This document shows positions 25,741-34,622 of a stretch of DNA of 64,000 nucleotides, one piece after another; the first letter of the stretch is position 1, and the number at the start of each line of letters is the position of its first letter. The DNA comes from an uncultured Clostridia bacterium (GTDB lineage Bacteria > Bacillota > Clostridia > Christensenellales > Pumilibacteraceae), in NCBI GenBank assembly GCA_947066105.1, contig CAMSYM010000007.1, positions 1 to 64,000 on the forward strand. The letters are read 5' to 3'. The notes under the pieces are model-generated. The model saw only the letters and a program-made list of their open reading frames with translations, did no database searches and was not told the DNA's origin. A program made the translations under genes and the position numbers.

Positions 25741-25925
25741 CTTATTCCGCACAGGTGCAGTGTATATCACTTTTACCTTTCCAAACAGGCGTAATGTTCA
25801 TCTGTTTTTACTTTGTCCTACGTAATATCCGCTGACTATTCCGAACAAGCGTAGCGTACCACCGTTTTTTGTCCTACGTAGCAAGGCGTAGCCTTATTCC
25901 GAACAAGGCGCGGCGTCGTTTCTTT
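25741..25925 (+). repeat. Degenerate D-type repeat block, island 3
   Basis: Decayed units with GTCCTACGTAGCAAGGCGTAGCC-type and CCGAACAAGCGTAGCG-type halves, in the same order and orientation as at 13632-13835 and 43921-44066, ending directly at an A-type hairpin. Confidence 0.55.
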
Positions 25926-26011
25926 GTCATCCCGAACAAGCGAAGCGCAGTGAAAGATCTCTACATTATTTTATTTATAAGGATGCGATTCTTCGCTTCG
26001 CTCAGAATGAC
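25926..26011 (+). repeat. A-type hairpin repeat, copy 2
   Basis: Left arm GTCATCCCGAACAAGCGAAGCG...GAAAGATCTC; right arm GCGATTCTTCGCTTCGCTCAGAATGAC. More diverged than the copy at 44067. Confidence 0.75.
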
Positions 26012-26040
26012 AAAAATCGCATAGTGTATCACATATCACT

Positions 26041-26108
26041 CACCCCATCATCTCGACCGTAATGAGCGTCAGCGAGTGTAGTGGAGAGATACAGGCGTTA
26101 GCCGCATT
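26041..26108 (+). repeat. B-type repeat, copy 4
   Basis: CCCCATCATCTCGACCGTAA...GCGAGTGTAGTGGAGAGATA...CGTTAGCCGCATT, followed by an AATTCCGAATT-like tail. Confidence 0.7.
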
Positions 26109-26155
26109 AATATTTGATCAACCATAATTTCGAATTCCGAATTACTCGTTCACTA

Positions 26156-26310
26156 TGCGGCGGTTCGCCTTGATTTCTCGGTAGCCGAAGGCTACGCGTA
26201 GTTTTTTGTTACGATAAACTATATCTTGCAATTGTAAATTTCGTTTGTATTCGTTGCGCTTCTTCACTTGCTCCGCTCGAAATGATGGGGGTGTTTGTTG
26301 TGGATTGCCT
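26156..26310 (+). repeat. C-type repeat, long copy 1
   Basis: About 155 bp: TGCGGCGGTTCGCCTTGATT, a GTAGCC-GAA-GGCTAC mini-hairpin, TTTTTTGTTACGATAAACTA, and an end CCGCTCGAAATGATGGGGG. The end is nearly the reverse complement of the B-type start (CCCCATCATCTCGA). A close second copy is at 61569-61722. Confidence 0.75.
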
Positions 26311-26384
26311 TTCCTATATAAAGAACGACAACTCTTTTTCTTATCCTATTGATCTATTATAAGAAAGAGTAGCCAAATCATATT

Positions 26385-26535
26385 CCCCATCATCTCGACC
26401 GAAGTGCGCTTTGCGCACGTAGCGGAGAGATCCAGGCGTCAGCCGCACTATACTCAATCGACCATAATTGCGAATTCCCAATTCCGAATTCTCTCTTACC
26501 CCGCAGTGGTCATTAATTATGCATTACGCATCCTT
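26385..26535 (+). repeat. B-type repeat, copy 5, with tail
   Basis: CCCCATCATCTCGACCGAAG...CGCACGTAGCGGAGAGATCC...GTCAGCCGCA, then an AATTCCCAATTCCG tail reaching almost to the glpK stop codon. 25696-26539 holds no gene. Confidence 0.7.
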
Positions 26536-26539
26536 CTTC

Positions 26540-28024
26540 CTAATTTCTCGCTCTTTTTACCGCTTGTTCCCAGCCGTCGATCAACCGCTTTCTCGTACCG
26601 TCGTCCGACTGCGGCGCAAAAACCACGTCGCCGATGCGCGATTTTTCAAACATTTCCGTATCGTAAACGCCGACGGTAAGCCCCGCAAGATACGCCGCGC
26701 CGAGCGCGGTGGTTTCCACGACGGACGGGCGCACGACGTTACGCGCGCAAACGTCCGCGGTAAATCTCATCAAAAAATCGTTAGCCGCCGCGCCGCCGTC
26801 GACTGCGAGCCGCTTAACAGGTTCGCCCAAGTCCTTTTCCATAGCGGACAGCAGATCGCGCACTTGATACGCAATGCTTTCGAGCGCGGCGCGAACGATA
26901 TGCTCGCGCGTCGTGCCGCGCGTTATGCCCGTTATAATACCGCGCGCGTACGGATCCCAATACGGCGCGCCCAACCCCACAAACGCAGGCACGACGTACA
27001 CGCCGAGCGTATCGGAAACTTTGTCCGCATATTCTTCGGACTCCGCCGCCGTACGAATGACGCGCAGTTCGTCGCGCAACCACTGAACTACCGCACCGCC
27101 GACGAACACACTGCCTTCGAGCGCATACTGCGGCTTCATGTCGAGCCCCGCCGCGAGCGTAGTTATGAGCCCGTGCCTGCTTTCTATCGCAGTGTCGCCC
27201 GTGTTGGTCAGTAAAAAACAGCCCGTGCCGAACGTGCATTTACTCGTTCCGCGCGCGAAACAGCGTTGACCGAACAACGCCGACTGTTGGTCGCCCGCCA
27301 CGCCCGCTATCGGAACGCGCGCGCCGAAAACATCCGCATCGGTATAGCCGAACAAACTCCCCGACGGCTTTACTTGCGGCAACATGCCGCGCGGTATGCC
27401 GAAAAGCTTTAAAAGCTCGTCGTCCCAATCGAGCGTATGTATGTCGAACAACATGGTGCGCGATGCGTTGGTGTAGTCGGTCGCGAATATCTTGCCCGCG
27501 GATAGTTTCCACATGAGATACGTGTCGACAGTGCCGAAAAGCAGTTCGCCGCGTTCCGCGCGTTTGCGCGCGCCGTCGACGTTGTCGAGTATCCAAGCCA
27601 GCTTGGTCGCCGAAAAATATGCGTCGACGGGCAATCCCGTTTTGGCGGCTATCATCGGTGCGCGACCCGCTTTTTTGAGTCTGTCGCACGCATCGGCGGT
27701 GCGCCGACACTGCCAAACAATGGCGTTATATACGGGCGCGCCCGTAGTCTTATCCCAAACGACCGTGGTTTCGCGCTGATTGGTGATCCCTATCGCCGCG
27801 AGGTCGCCGCGATTGAGCCCGCCGCGGGCGAGCGCTTCGGACGCGACAGCCGCCACCGACGAATATATCTCCGACGGATCGTGCTCCACCCACCCGTCGC
27901 GCGGATATATCTGCGCGTATTCCGACTGCGCAGTCGACACCGCGTTTGCTTTATCGTCGAAAACTATCGCGCGCGAACTCGTTGTACCCTGATCGAGCGC
28001 GAGTATGTATTTCTTTTCCGTCAC
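26540..28024 (-). CDS. glpK: Glycerol kinase
   Basis: It phosphorylates glycerol to glycerol-3-phosphate with ATP. The 494-residue FGGY-family protein shows the N-terminal [16 protein letters not shown], the substrate motif [27 protein letters not shown] and [14 protein letters not shown] near the C-terminus. The His that PTS enzymes phosphorylate in enterococcal-type GlpK (in ...YHFFG) is not visible; the segment here reads GYTDADVFG. The start is GTG with only a weak GGCGGAAA ribosome site. It has its own promoter, and no glpF or glpD lies nearby. Confidence 0.97.
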   Translation of the reverse strand: MTEKKYILALDQGTTSSRAIVFDDKANAVSTAQSEYAQIYPRDGWVEHDPSEIYSSVAAVASEALARGGLNRGDLAAIGITNQRETTVVWDKTTGAPVYNAIVWQCRRTADACDRLKKAGRAPMIAAKTGLPVDAYFSATKLAWILDNVDGARKRAERGELLFGTVDTYLMWKLSAGKIFATDYTNASRTMLFDIHTLDWDDELLKLFGIPRGMLPQVKPSGSLFGYTDADVFGARVPIAGVAGDQQSALFGQRCFARGTSKCTFGTGCFLLTNTGDTAIESRHGLITTLAAGLDMKPQYALEGSVFVGGAVVQWLRDELRVIRTAAESEEYADKVSDTLGVYVVPAFVGLGAPYWDPYARGIITGITRGTTREHIVRAALESIAYQVRDLLSAMEKDLGEPVKRLAVDGGAAANDFLMRFTADVCARNVVRPSVVETTALGAAYLAGLTVGVYDTEMFEKSRIGDVVFAPQSDDGTRKRLIDGWEQAVKRARN

Positions 28025-28110
28025 CGTATTTCCGCCTTTTCGGTCGACGCGCGACCGCTTTTTTGTTTATTCGATGTCCGCGGACGACCGCACGCGAACC
28101 GTATATACGT

Positions 28111-28139
28111 ATTCTAACATAATCGCACGGCAAACACAA
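28111..28139 (-). promoter_or_regulatory. Promoter of glpK
   Basis: Minus strand TTGTGT (28134-28139), 17-bp spacer, TAGAAT (28111-28116). It starts just after the terminator of the preceding operon. Confidence 0.6.
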
Positions 28140-28155
28140 GAGTTTTCATAAAAAA

Positions 28156-28191
28156 GTGCGGCGCAACGGTAACAATACCGCAACGCCGCAC
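28156..28191 (-). terminator. Terminator of the GH3-1 operon
   Basis: On the minus strand an imperfect long stem starts with GTGCGGCG pairing CGCCGCAC, has inner pairing GGTA/TACC, and is followed by TTTTTT. It lies 21 bases after the small membrane protein gene. Confidence 0.85.
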
Positions 28192-28212
28192 GACCTCGTC
28201 GGTGACCGACGA

Positions 28213-28641
28213 TCATTTTTGTTTTACTCTCGACATAAACGTCGAAACGATCATGGCGATAACGCCTACCGCAAACACCGCCGAAAACGCGACCGCGAGC
28301 TTTGCGTTGCCGCCGACGAAGTTGACCTCGTTTATGATGTCCGAATAGGATTCCAAAGCGGGGCAAAGTTGCAGACCGAATCCCACCGAGCACAGCGCGA
28401 CCGACACGATCGGCACGAACTGCCAATCGAACAGTACGTCGAGCGTCATGAACAGCGCGCCGACGAGTATGAGCGCGAAGGCAGTCGCCGAAAAAGTCAC
28501 GTCGTCGCCTACATCCAAAGCGATGTACAGCACGTCGGCTACGAGCAACACCGCCGCCGCGGCAAGCCCCAGCCAAAATCCCGCCGTCCTGTCCTTGAAC
28601 AATTGCAAGCGACATTTATTCTTTATCCATTGCGCCGTCAT
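28213..28641 (-). CDS. Small four-helix membrane protein
   Basis: A 142-residue protein with a short basic N-terminus and about four hydrophobic segments (about 22-42, 48-70, 72-92 and 112-135), ending in SRVKQK. I do not recognise a family. Its ATG lies inside the last 26 bases of the GH3 gene upstream, in another frame, six bases after a full AAAGGAGG located in the GH3 coding sequence. This strong site and the shared terminator make it the last gene of the lipoprotein-GH3 operon. A role in anchoring or exporting the GH3 protein is conceivable but unproven. Confidence 0.8.
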   Translation of the reverse strand: MTAQWIKNKCRLQLFKDRTAGFWLGLAAAAVLLVADVLYIALDVGDDVTFSATAFALILVGALFMTLDVLFDWQFVPIVSVALCSVGFGLQLCPALESYSDIINEVNFVGGNAKLAVAFSAVFAVGVIAMIVSTFMSRVKQK

Positions 28642-31615
28642 TATCGCCCTCCTTTTTACGTTTTTCGTCGAGAACGATACTCGCTATCATCATGCCGAGC
28701 GCCGCCGCCGCGACTACGCCGAGCACGACCGTGACCGCCGTAATTGCGGGCTTCCACCACGGCGTGAACTCCGTGTCCTCCATCTCCGCCGTCATTCCGT
28801 TGATAAGGTTGGAGCGCGACATTGCGTAGAAGAACCGCTTGTTAGCCGTACGTATCGCCTGCAAAATGTTACCGTCTTTTTGCTTGACCGCATACGCCTT
28901 GATCTCCGAACCGCTTGCGCTACGCGCGTTGAACGTGTCCGTTCCCGCCGCCAAGCACGCGATCGTCGGATTGTTATTGGCTTGCCAGCCCGCAACGGAG
29001 TCGGTAATGTTTACGCCCTTAAAGCCCCACTCGTCGCGCAACACGTCGGTCAACAATTCTTTCGTAGCGTACAGGTTTTTGCAACCGACACGCGTGAACG
29101 ACATCATCGTGGCGAGCGCGCCGCCCTTTACGAACGCACCCTCAAAGCCCTTTAACGGACCTTGACGCAACGCTTGTTCCGTCCAGAATTGACATACGTC
29201 GCCGCGGTTGGTTTCCTGATCGTTGCCCATAAAATGCTTGGGCGCGGCATTGCAACCCTTTTTCTGCATCGCTTCGCATTGCACGGCGGAGCAAATATAA
29301 GTCATCACCGCGTCCTCGCTGTAATACTCGAAATTACGTCCCGAGAACGGCGTTCTGTGAAGATTGCATCCCGGCGACCATATCTGCGTAGTGCCGCCGA
29401 ACAGGCAATCCTCGGCGATAAAGTCGCCGCGCGACGCTATGAGCTCCTTATTGAAAGTCGACGCCGCAACGACTTCGTTGACGCGTACGGTCGGAATTCC
29501 TCGCACCGTTTTTCCGACATAACCGTTTTGCGGACCTGCGGGGCCGTCGCAGTTATTGTTGGCGTTTTTGCCGACGGCGGCGACAGCGGGCTGACCGAAG
29601 TTTTCGCCGAGCATGGCGCACATATCGCTGACCGAAAGCTGATCTATAAACGTTTCCCAACGCGGGTCGTCAAACGGCACGTCGCGCATTTCCACGAGTT
29701 TAAGCGTAACGTCCGCACCCTGAGTAAAGCTGCCGTATGACGGCGCGTCGCTCGGTTTGACATATGTTTCGCTGTTTGCCATGGACGCTTGCATCGCCGC
29801 TGTGAACGGAAGCGAATCGTATGTCACGGGGAACGTGTTCCAGTCCGCGCGCGTCATATACGTAACGGTGTCCGCGCCCAAAAGCTTATTTACGTCTATT
29901 ATGTCGCCGAACCGATTGCACACGACCACCGTTTCGCCCGACTCGTCGCTCGTAGCATACGTCGTATTGTCGTACGCGTCGAGCTTAACGATCTTCGCTT
30001 TTTCCGCATCGCCCGCAACGGCGTTGCCGCTACGGTCGGTCATGCCGACAGCGCCCTGCGCGGCAAGCACGTTATTGAGCGCGTCGTGACAGTCGTCGCC
30101 TATCGCGAACGCATAATCGCCCGCATCGAAAACATAGCAACCTTTTTTTGTCGCGTCCGCGCCGTTAGTCGCGTTCTCGTCGTACGTCGCGAAAATGTAG
30201 TCCGAAAATTCGAGCTCGACGGTATCGCTCTCGCCTGCGCCGAGCAGCTCGGTTTTTCCGAAGTCGACGAGCTGTATCGCCGATTTTTCGGCTTGACCAT
30301 GTTCCCACGGCAACGACGCGTAAAGCTGAACGACCGATTTCGACTTGCCGCTATACGCCGTGCCGCCGGGATACCCGTTGTGAGTGACGGTAACGCTCGC
30401 TTTTACGGTGTGCGTAGCTTTATCCCATACAAGGCTGTCCAGAGTTTGAGTAAAACGCGCGTAAGACAGACCGTAGCCGAACGGATACGCTATTTCCGCC
30501 GCATAATCCCACTCGTCGCCCGCATATGCGCCCTTTTCGGAAGTCGCGTTGTGCAAGCCTTTTACTTGATCGTAATAGCGCGTTTCGTAATACTTATAGC
30601 CTACGTATATCCCTTCCGCCTGCACAAGCACGCCCATGGACGATTTATCCGCAAATGTTATATCGCCCGAGTTTTGCGCCGCCGCGCTCGACAGCGAATC
30701 CGTCGCGTAAGTATCTACGAAATGCCCCGACGGATCCGCGTCGCCGGCAAGTATCGCGCCTACTCCGTCGAACCCTACGACGCCCGGTCCGCCTATCCAA
30801 AGACATGCGTCAACGCCGTATTCTTCGTCGTCGACGAATCCGAGCTCCATGGGATACGCGCTGTTGATGATCACGATCGTTCGTTCAAACTTGCCCGACG
30901 CTTTTATCATCTTCAACAGATCGGCTTCTTCCTTATGCAACGCCAACTGCGAAACGCCGTCCGCATCGTTCATGAACAGATCGCGTCCTTCGCCGGCGTC
31001 GCGCGCAAACAATACTATCGCGGCGTCGTTGTAATCGCTCGCATAACTCGACGCATACGCGTCGTAAAAGCTTACCGGCACCTCGCCGATCGACGATTTT
31101 ACGCCGTCGTCGTTTTCGACCGCGACCTTTACGCGCCGCACGGGGCTTGCCGCAAGCGCGTCGTACACCGTCGAGTTGACGGTAAACCCGTGATTTTCGA
31201 GCGCCTTCTTAAAGTTTATTTGCCTGTCGGCTTGGGCTTCCATGTTCGGTCCGCCCGAATTGCCGCGGTAAACGGGGTCTGCCGCCGCCCGTCCGAACAG
31301 CGTCACGCGCCGAGCGGACGACGCGACGGGCAAGGCGTTATCGGCGTTTTTCACAAGCACCGCGCCTTCCTTCATCGTTTCCTTTTCGTTCGATTCGGAC
31401 GCTTCGCGCATTTTAACGTAACCGTCGTCGTCGCGCGTATAGTCGCTCGCGTAATAATTGGTGTCGTCGGTAACCTCTTGCGTCGGCGCCTTGATGCCGA
31501 GCGCGACGTTTACCTGACCTTCCCACTTTACGAGCAACGTGAACAGCGACGCTACGACCGCCGTCAAAAACGCAAACGTTGCGCATAAGCCGCGCCACAG
31601 TTTGGTTTTAAACAT
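28616..31615 (-). CDS. Membrane-anchored GH3 glycosidase, swapped domain order (GH3-1)
   Basis: A 999-residue GH3 protein (beta-glucosidase/xylosidase superfamily). The domains are circularly swapped: an N-terminal helix (about 8-30), then the normally C-terminal alpha/beta sandwich (about 60-370) and Fn3-like domain (PFGYGLSYARFTQ, about 370-510), and only then the TIM barrel (about 650-920). The barrel has RNFEYYSEDA, KHFMGNDQETNR and the candidate nucleophile Asp in GVNITDS, where DW/DY is usual. A C-terminal helix (about 945-975) and basic tail follow. The protein is thus tethered at both ends, with the catalytic part outside. AGGGAG precedes the ATG. Substrate unknown. Confidence 0.88.
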   Translation of the reverse strand: MFKTKLWRGLCATFAFLTAVVASLFTLLVKWEGQVNVALGIKAPTQEVTDDTNYYASDYTRDDDGYVKMREASESNEKETMKEGAVLVKNADNALPVASSARRVTLFGRAAADPVYRGNSGGPNMEAQADRQINFKKALENHGFTVNSTVYDALAASPVRRVKVAVENDDGVKSSIGEVPVSFYDAYASSYASDYNDAAIVLFARDAGEGRDLFMNDADGVSQLALHKEEADLLKMIKASGKFERTIVIINSAYPMELGFVDDEEYGVDACLWIGGPGVVGFDGVGAILAGDADPSGHFVDTYATDSLSSAAAQNSGDITFADKSSMGVLVQAEGIYVGYKYYETRYYDQVKGLHNATSEKGAYAGDEWDYAAEIAYPFGYGLSYARFTQTLDSLVWDKATHTVKASVTVTHNGYPGGTAYSGKSKSVVQLYASLPWEHGQAEKSAIQLVDFGKTELLGAGESDTVELEFSDYIFATYDENATNGADATKKGCYVFDAGDYAFAIGDDCHDALNNVLAAQGAVGMTDRSGNAVAGDAEKAKIVKLDAYDNTTYATSDESGETVVVCNRFGDIIDVNKLLGADTVTYMTRADWNTFPVTYDSLPFTAAMQASMANSETYVKPSDAPSYGSFTQGADVTLKLVEMRDVPFDDPRWETFIDQLSVSDMCAMLGENFGQPAVAAVGKNANNNCDGPAGPQNGYVGKTVRGIPTVRVNEVVAASTFNKELIASRGDFIAEDCLFGGTTQIWSPGCNLHRTPFSGRNFEYYSEDAVMTYICSAVQCEAMQKKGCNAAPKHFMGNDQETNRGDVCQFWTEQALRQGPLKGFEGAFVKGGALATMMSFTRVGCKNLYATKELLTDVLRDEWGFKGVNITDSVAGWQANNNPTIACLAAGTDTFNARSASGSEIKAYAVKQKDGNILQAIRTANKRFFYAMSRSNLINGMTAEMEDTEFTPWWKPAITAVTVVLGVVAAAALGMMIASIVLDEKRKKEGDNDGAMDKE

Positions 31616-31629
31616 GACCGCTCTCCCTG

Positions 31630-32235
31630 CTACGCCTTAACGGAAACGTCGATATAATCGAAGCCGAACGTCGAGCCGTCGACCACGCATTCAACGTCGT
31701 TGAACGCCATGGACGCGAGATACTGCTCGGCGGTCTTGGCGTCGTCGCCCGTACCCGCCATAGCGTCCGTCCAATTTGCGGTATCGTAATACACAGCCGC
31801 GCTCGCAGTAGCGGATGCGGTGGCGGTATACACGACGCGAGTCGGTTTTTTGAGTTTGAGCGTGATCATGCCGTCCTCTTCGGTCTTTTCGTACAAGCCG
31901 TAATAATGAGTGATCGTGCAACCGCGGTCGTTAGCCGACGCGACCTGATCGCCCGTGTTGGACGGATCGAATTTGAGATCGCCCGAAAGCGATTTGGTCG
32001 TTACCATGAGCATGTAAGTGTTGTCGTCGTAAACGTTGATGTTTTGCACGTTGGATGTGAGCTGTTTGAACGTATAATTGGGGAAAGCCGTCATAAACGT
32101 ATAGCTCGACGAATTGTATGACGCTACGAGATCGGCGGCTTTTTCCGTTTCGCCGCACGCTGCGAGCGAAAAACAGAGTGCGGCGGACAACGCCGCAACG
32201 GCAACGGTAGTAACAGCTTTGTGGAACTTTTTCAT
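31630..32235 (-). CDS. Lipoprotein of unknown function in GH3 operon
   Basis: A 201-residue lipoprotein: signal MKKFHKAVTTVAVAALSAALCFSL, lipobox LAAC near 27, then a mostly beta, Thr/Ala-rich domain ending IDVSVKA. No family recognised. AGGAG before the ATG fixes the start; the frame continues 48 codons further without a ribosome site. It has its own promoter and ends 14 bases before GH3-1, so it is co-transcribed with GH3-1 and could be a glycan-binding or accessory surface protein. Confidence 0.75.
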   Translation of the reverse strand: MKKFHKAVTTVAVAALSAALCFSLAACGETEKAADLVASYNSSSYTFMTAFPNYTFKQLTSNVQNINVYDDNTYMLMVTTKSLSGDLKFDPSNTGDQVASANDRGCTITHYYGLYEKTEEDGMITLKLKKPTRVVYTATASATASAAVYYDTANWTDAMAGTGDDAKTAEQYLASMAFNDVECVVDGSTFGFDYIDVSVKA

Positions 32236-32251
32236 GATTTTCTCCTTATAT

Positions 32252-32288
32252 GCAATATTGCTTCGGCTATGTATATTTTTTCCGAAGC
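32252..32288 (-). promoter_or_regulatory. Structured 5' leader of the lipoprotein-GH3-1 operon
   Basis: The leader contains a perfect 7-bp stem GCTTCGG/CCGAAGC (32260-32288, 15-base loop), immediately followed by the palindrome GCAATATTGC (32252-32261), just upstream of the ribosome site. It may be a regulatory or stabilising structure. Confidence 0.4.
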
Positions 32289-32298
32289 TTGCAAGACG

Positions 32299-32327
32299 AT
32301 TATAACGGAGCAAAAACCATAAATCAA
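32299..32327 (-). promoter_or_regulatory. Promoter of the lipoprotein-GH3-1-membrane protein operon
   Basis: Minus strand TTGATT (32322-32327), 17-bp spacer, TATAAT (32299-32304), between the kinase stop and the lipoprotein start. Confidence 0.75.
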
Positions 32328-32432
32328 TATGTTCTCGCGAATGGCGTGTTTTTCCACTCGAATAGCAAACGCGACGCAAAAAAACGCCGACGGATATTCC
32401 CGCCGACGCAGTTTTTACAAGATCGCGCGCCG

Positions 32433-33722
32433 TTATCCGACGTTCATCACGATGTCTATATTGAAAATATCGTCGTCGATATTCGTATCCGTAACGCCGC
32501 CGTACTTTTCGGCGACGCGGCGAATGCTCAACAAGCCGTAGCCGTGTTCGACTGCGTTTTGTTTGCTCGTTTTTATAAGCCCGCCGTCCGTGCGCTCCCG
32601 GCTTTGTCCGTCGAAATAGTTGTCCGAATGCACTTTGACGAGCTTGCCGTTTTTGCGCACCGAAAGCGAGATGTGCCGTTTTTCTTCGGGCAGCGCCGCC
32701 ACCGCTTCGATCGCGTTGTCCATTATATTGCCGAACAGCGAATATATATCGAGCTTGCTAAGCCCGTCGAGCGCCGCGCCGTCCGCCGTGACGGCAAGCT
32801 TGATATTCTTGCTGTCGCAGTACAGGCTTTTTTCGGTAAGCACAAGGTCGAGCGTGTCGTTGCCGGTCGCCACGATGCCGTCGTAAATGTTCAACGATCT
32901 TTCTATCGCTTTCATGTCCGACTTCATGTCCGCGTCGGCAAGCGCCGATCTCACAAGCTTTTTCAGATCGTGACACTTGGTGTTTATAACGTCTATCGTT
33001 TCGCGCGAAATTTCGTACTGCTCGCGCCGCTGTTTTTCCAATCGAGTCATGACTTCTATCTCGTTGCGGTAGCGATCGGTCTCGAACACGTTGTAAAGCA
33101 AAGTCAAATTGGCGATACAGCACATTATGTCCAAAGTCTTTACTATGTAGAACTCCGAACTCATCACGTCCGTATACACCGACACCGCGCTGAAAGTAAC
33201 GTTCAAAAGCACGGCGGGGATCAACAGTTTTTTCTTTTCCAAGTCGACGAGCGCGCCCTTTACGCAAAAACGCATGAACAACGCGACAGCCGTAATACAC
33301 ACAACGTCCATGGTAAACGATATGGCGAAATACGCCGCGCTGTGCGGCGCGAAAAATATGCCCATTATATCTATGTTTGCGGCTTGCGCAATAACACGCC
33401 CGACAGAGCTTCCCAAGTGCTGCACAGTCCAGCCGAACACCGTATAAAACACCGCCTCGAAAACCGTACAGCGGTATAAACCGAAAACGAACGCGCTCAG
33501 CACGATAAACAGCAAAATGTCGACAAGACATATGACGTACTTTTCCTGCGTCTTAGCCCACGTCCATAAAAAGTATCCGCCTACCGATATGGCGATAACA
33601 CCTATTATCAATGCGGGGACGAAAAACTTGCGTTTTTCGAGCCACATCGTGCCGACAAGCGTATACGCCAACAGCATGGGGACAAAACCGACGGCGAAGT
33701 AAAACTCGATCAAGGCTTGCAA
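32433..33722 (-). CDS. AgrC-like GHKL sensor histidine kinase
   Basis: A 429-residue sensor with six or seven N-terminal membrane helices (about 1-215), a coiled linker, a phospho-acceptor region KCHDLKK (near 250) and a GHKL ATPase with N-box NIMDNAIEAV and G-box HGYGLLSIRRVAEKYGG. This is the AgrC/VirS-type, normally paired with LytTR regulators. The first possible codon is TTG at 33722, preceded in frame by TAA. Its only ribosome-site-like sequence is the 11-G tract five bases upstream. The partner regulator lies directly upstream. The stimulus may be a peptide or a GH3 product; that is inference. Confidence 0.88.
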   Translation of the reverse strand: MQALIEFYFAVGFVPMLLAYTLVGTMWLEKRKFFVPALIIGVIAISVGGYFLWTWAKTQEKYVICLVDILLFIVLSAFVFGLYRCTVFEAVFYTVFGWTVQHLGSSVGRVIAQAANIDIMGIFFAPHSAAYFAISFTMDVVCITAVALFMRFCVKGALVDLEKKKLLIPAVLLNVTFSAVSVYTDVMSSEFYIVKTLDIMCCIANLTLLYNVFETDRYRNEIEVMTRLEKQRREQYEISRETIDVINTKCHDLKKLVRSALADADMKSDMKAIERSLNIYDGIVATGNDTLDLVLTEKSLYCDSKNIKLAVTADGAALDGLSKLDIYSLFGNIMDNAIEAVAALPEEKRHISLSVRKNGKLVKVHSDNYFDGQSRERTDGGLIKTSKQNAVEHGYGLLSIRRVAEKYGGVTDTNIDDDIFNIDIVMNVG

Positions 33723-34443
33723 TTATACCCCCCCCCCCGCCGCGTTTGCCCCAAAACGCGACCACGGCTTCCATCAATGCTTTGCGCTTATACCTGCTTA
33801 TGATAAGCTCCTCGCCGTGTACCGTCACCATATTGTCGGTCACGCCCTCGATATAGCGCAGGTTGACAAGATAACAACGGTTGCACGCGACAAAATCGTC
33901 GCCGAGCTGTTCCGCCGCGGTTTTGAGCGTGCCGAACACTTTAAACTCGCCGCGCTCTGTGTGATATATGATGTTATGCTCGAAGATCTCCACATAGTGG
34001 ATATCGCGCTCGCTCACGCTCACGGCATCCGCACCGTTTTTGATGACGATGTATTTTTGTCGGTTAGCCAAGCTGTATTTGACGGCTTTTTTCATTTTCA
34101 ATGCAAACCCGTAATAATCGACGGGCTTTACCATAAAATCGAGCGCATCCACGTCGTAGCCTTTGAGCGCGTAGCGCGCGAGCCGAGTGACGAATACGAG
34201 CGCCGTGCCGTCGTCCGTTTTACGTATCGTGCGCGCCGCTTTCATACCGTTGACGCGCGGCATTTCTATATCCAAAAATATGATATCGTATTTGGGTTCG
34301 TAGTCCTTTATTATCTCGTCGCCGTCGCTAAACACCGCGACGTTATACGCTTCCGATAACGGGTGTTCGCAGAAATACCGATCGATATATCCTTTGAGTA
34401 TATCCGACTGCTCGCGCTCGTCGTCCACTATCGCTATATTCAT
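33553..34443 (-). CDS. LytTR response regulator, reading frame altered at a G-tract
   Basis: The receiver domain (about 1-120, DDE, phospho-acceptor Asp in IIFLDIEMP) is followed by a LytTR DNA-binding domain (about 130-235: YIVIKNGADAVSV...DFVACNRCYLVNL...GEELIISRYKRKAL). The normal end is near KRGGGG. As written, the 11-G tract (33728-33738) carries the frame through into the kinase gene, adding about 57 residues of out-of-frame sequence to 33553. With 10 G the frame would stop at TAA immediately before the kinase TTG; with 12 G it stops six codons after the tract. GGGAGA precedes the ATG at 34443. LytTR regulators bind direct repeats upstream of targets. Confidence 0.88.
   Translation of the reverse strand: MNIAIVDDEREQSDILKGYIDRYFCEHPLSEAYNVAVFSDGDEIIKDYEPKYDIIFLDIEMPRVNGMKAARTIRKTDDGTALVFVTRLARYALKGYDVDALDFMVKPVDYYGFALKMKKAVKYSLANRQKYIVIKNGADAVSVSERDIHYVEIFEHNIIYHTERGEFKVFGTLKTAAEQLGDDFVACNRCYLVNLRYIEGVTDNMVTVHGEELIISRYKRKALMEAVVAFWGKRGGGGGIIASLDRVLLRRRFCPHAVGVYACRHDVARKTQVFRPRIDNRCYRHIGRRILFMDVG
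33728..33738 (-). repeat. Homopolymer tract of 11 G at the regulator-kinase junction
   Basis: Eleven C on the plus strand, G on the coding strand. It sits at the last codons of the LytTR regulator and five bases before the kinase TTG start. Its length decides where the regulator frame ends, and it may also serve as the kinase ribosome-binding site. Candidate slipped-strand switch or an assembly length error. Confidence 0.75.
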
Positions 34444-34501
34444 CACGCACTCTCCCGTTAGGTATTAGTAACGGCTTGCCGACGCGCCGTATGCAAGTGA
34501 A

Positions 34502-34530
34502 ATTATACCATATTCGTCAGCGATTGTCAA
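34502..34530 (-). promoter_or_regulatory. Promoter of the regulator-kinase operon
   Basis: Minus strand TTGACA (34525-34530), 17-bp spacer, TATAAT (34502-34507), about 60 bases before the regulator start. Confidence 0.85.
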
Positions 34531-34552
34531 CACCCGGTTTTTACGGCAAAGC

Positions 34553-34584
34553 AAAACGGCAAAGCCGACCGACCTTGCCGTTTT
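34553..34584 (-). terminator. Terminator of the GH3-3/InlB/GH3-2 operon
   Basis: AAAACGGCAA pairs perfectly with TTGCCGTTTT, followed on the minus strand by GCTTTG and thus only a short T-run. It lies 38 bases after the GH3-2 stop. Confidence 0.65.
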
Positions 34585-34622
34585 TAAAGCCTGCGCAAAT
34601 TTACCGATAAAAGCTTCGACCG

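Noticed and set aside
32395-32432. Terminator after the kinase gene (repeated GCCGACG before a run of A).
   Set aside because: The two GCCGACG copies are direct, not inverted, repeats; no stable stem forms.
33553-33727. Fusion of the LytTR regulator with about 57 further residues.
   Set aside because: The added residues are the kinase gene read in another frame after the G-tract and look like no domain; treated as a tract-length effect.
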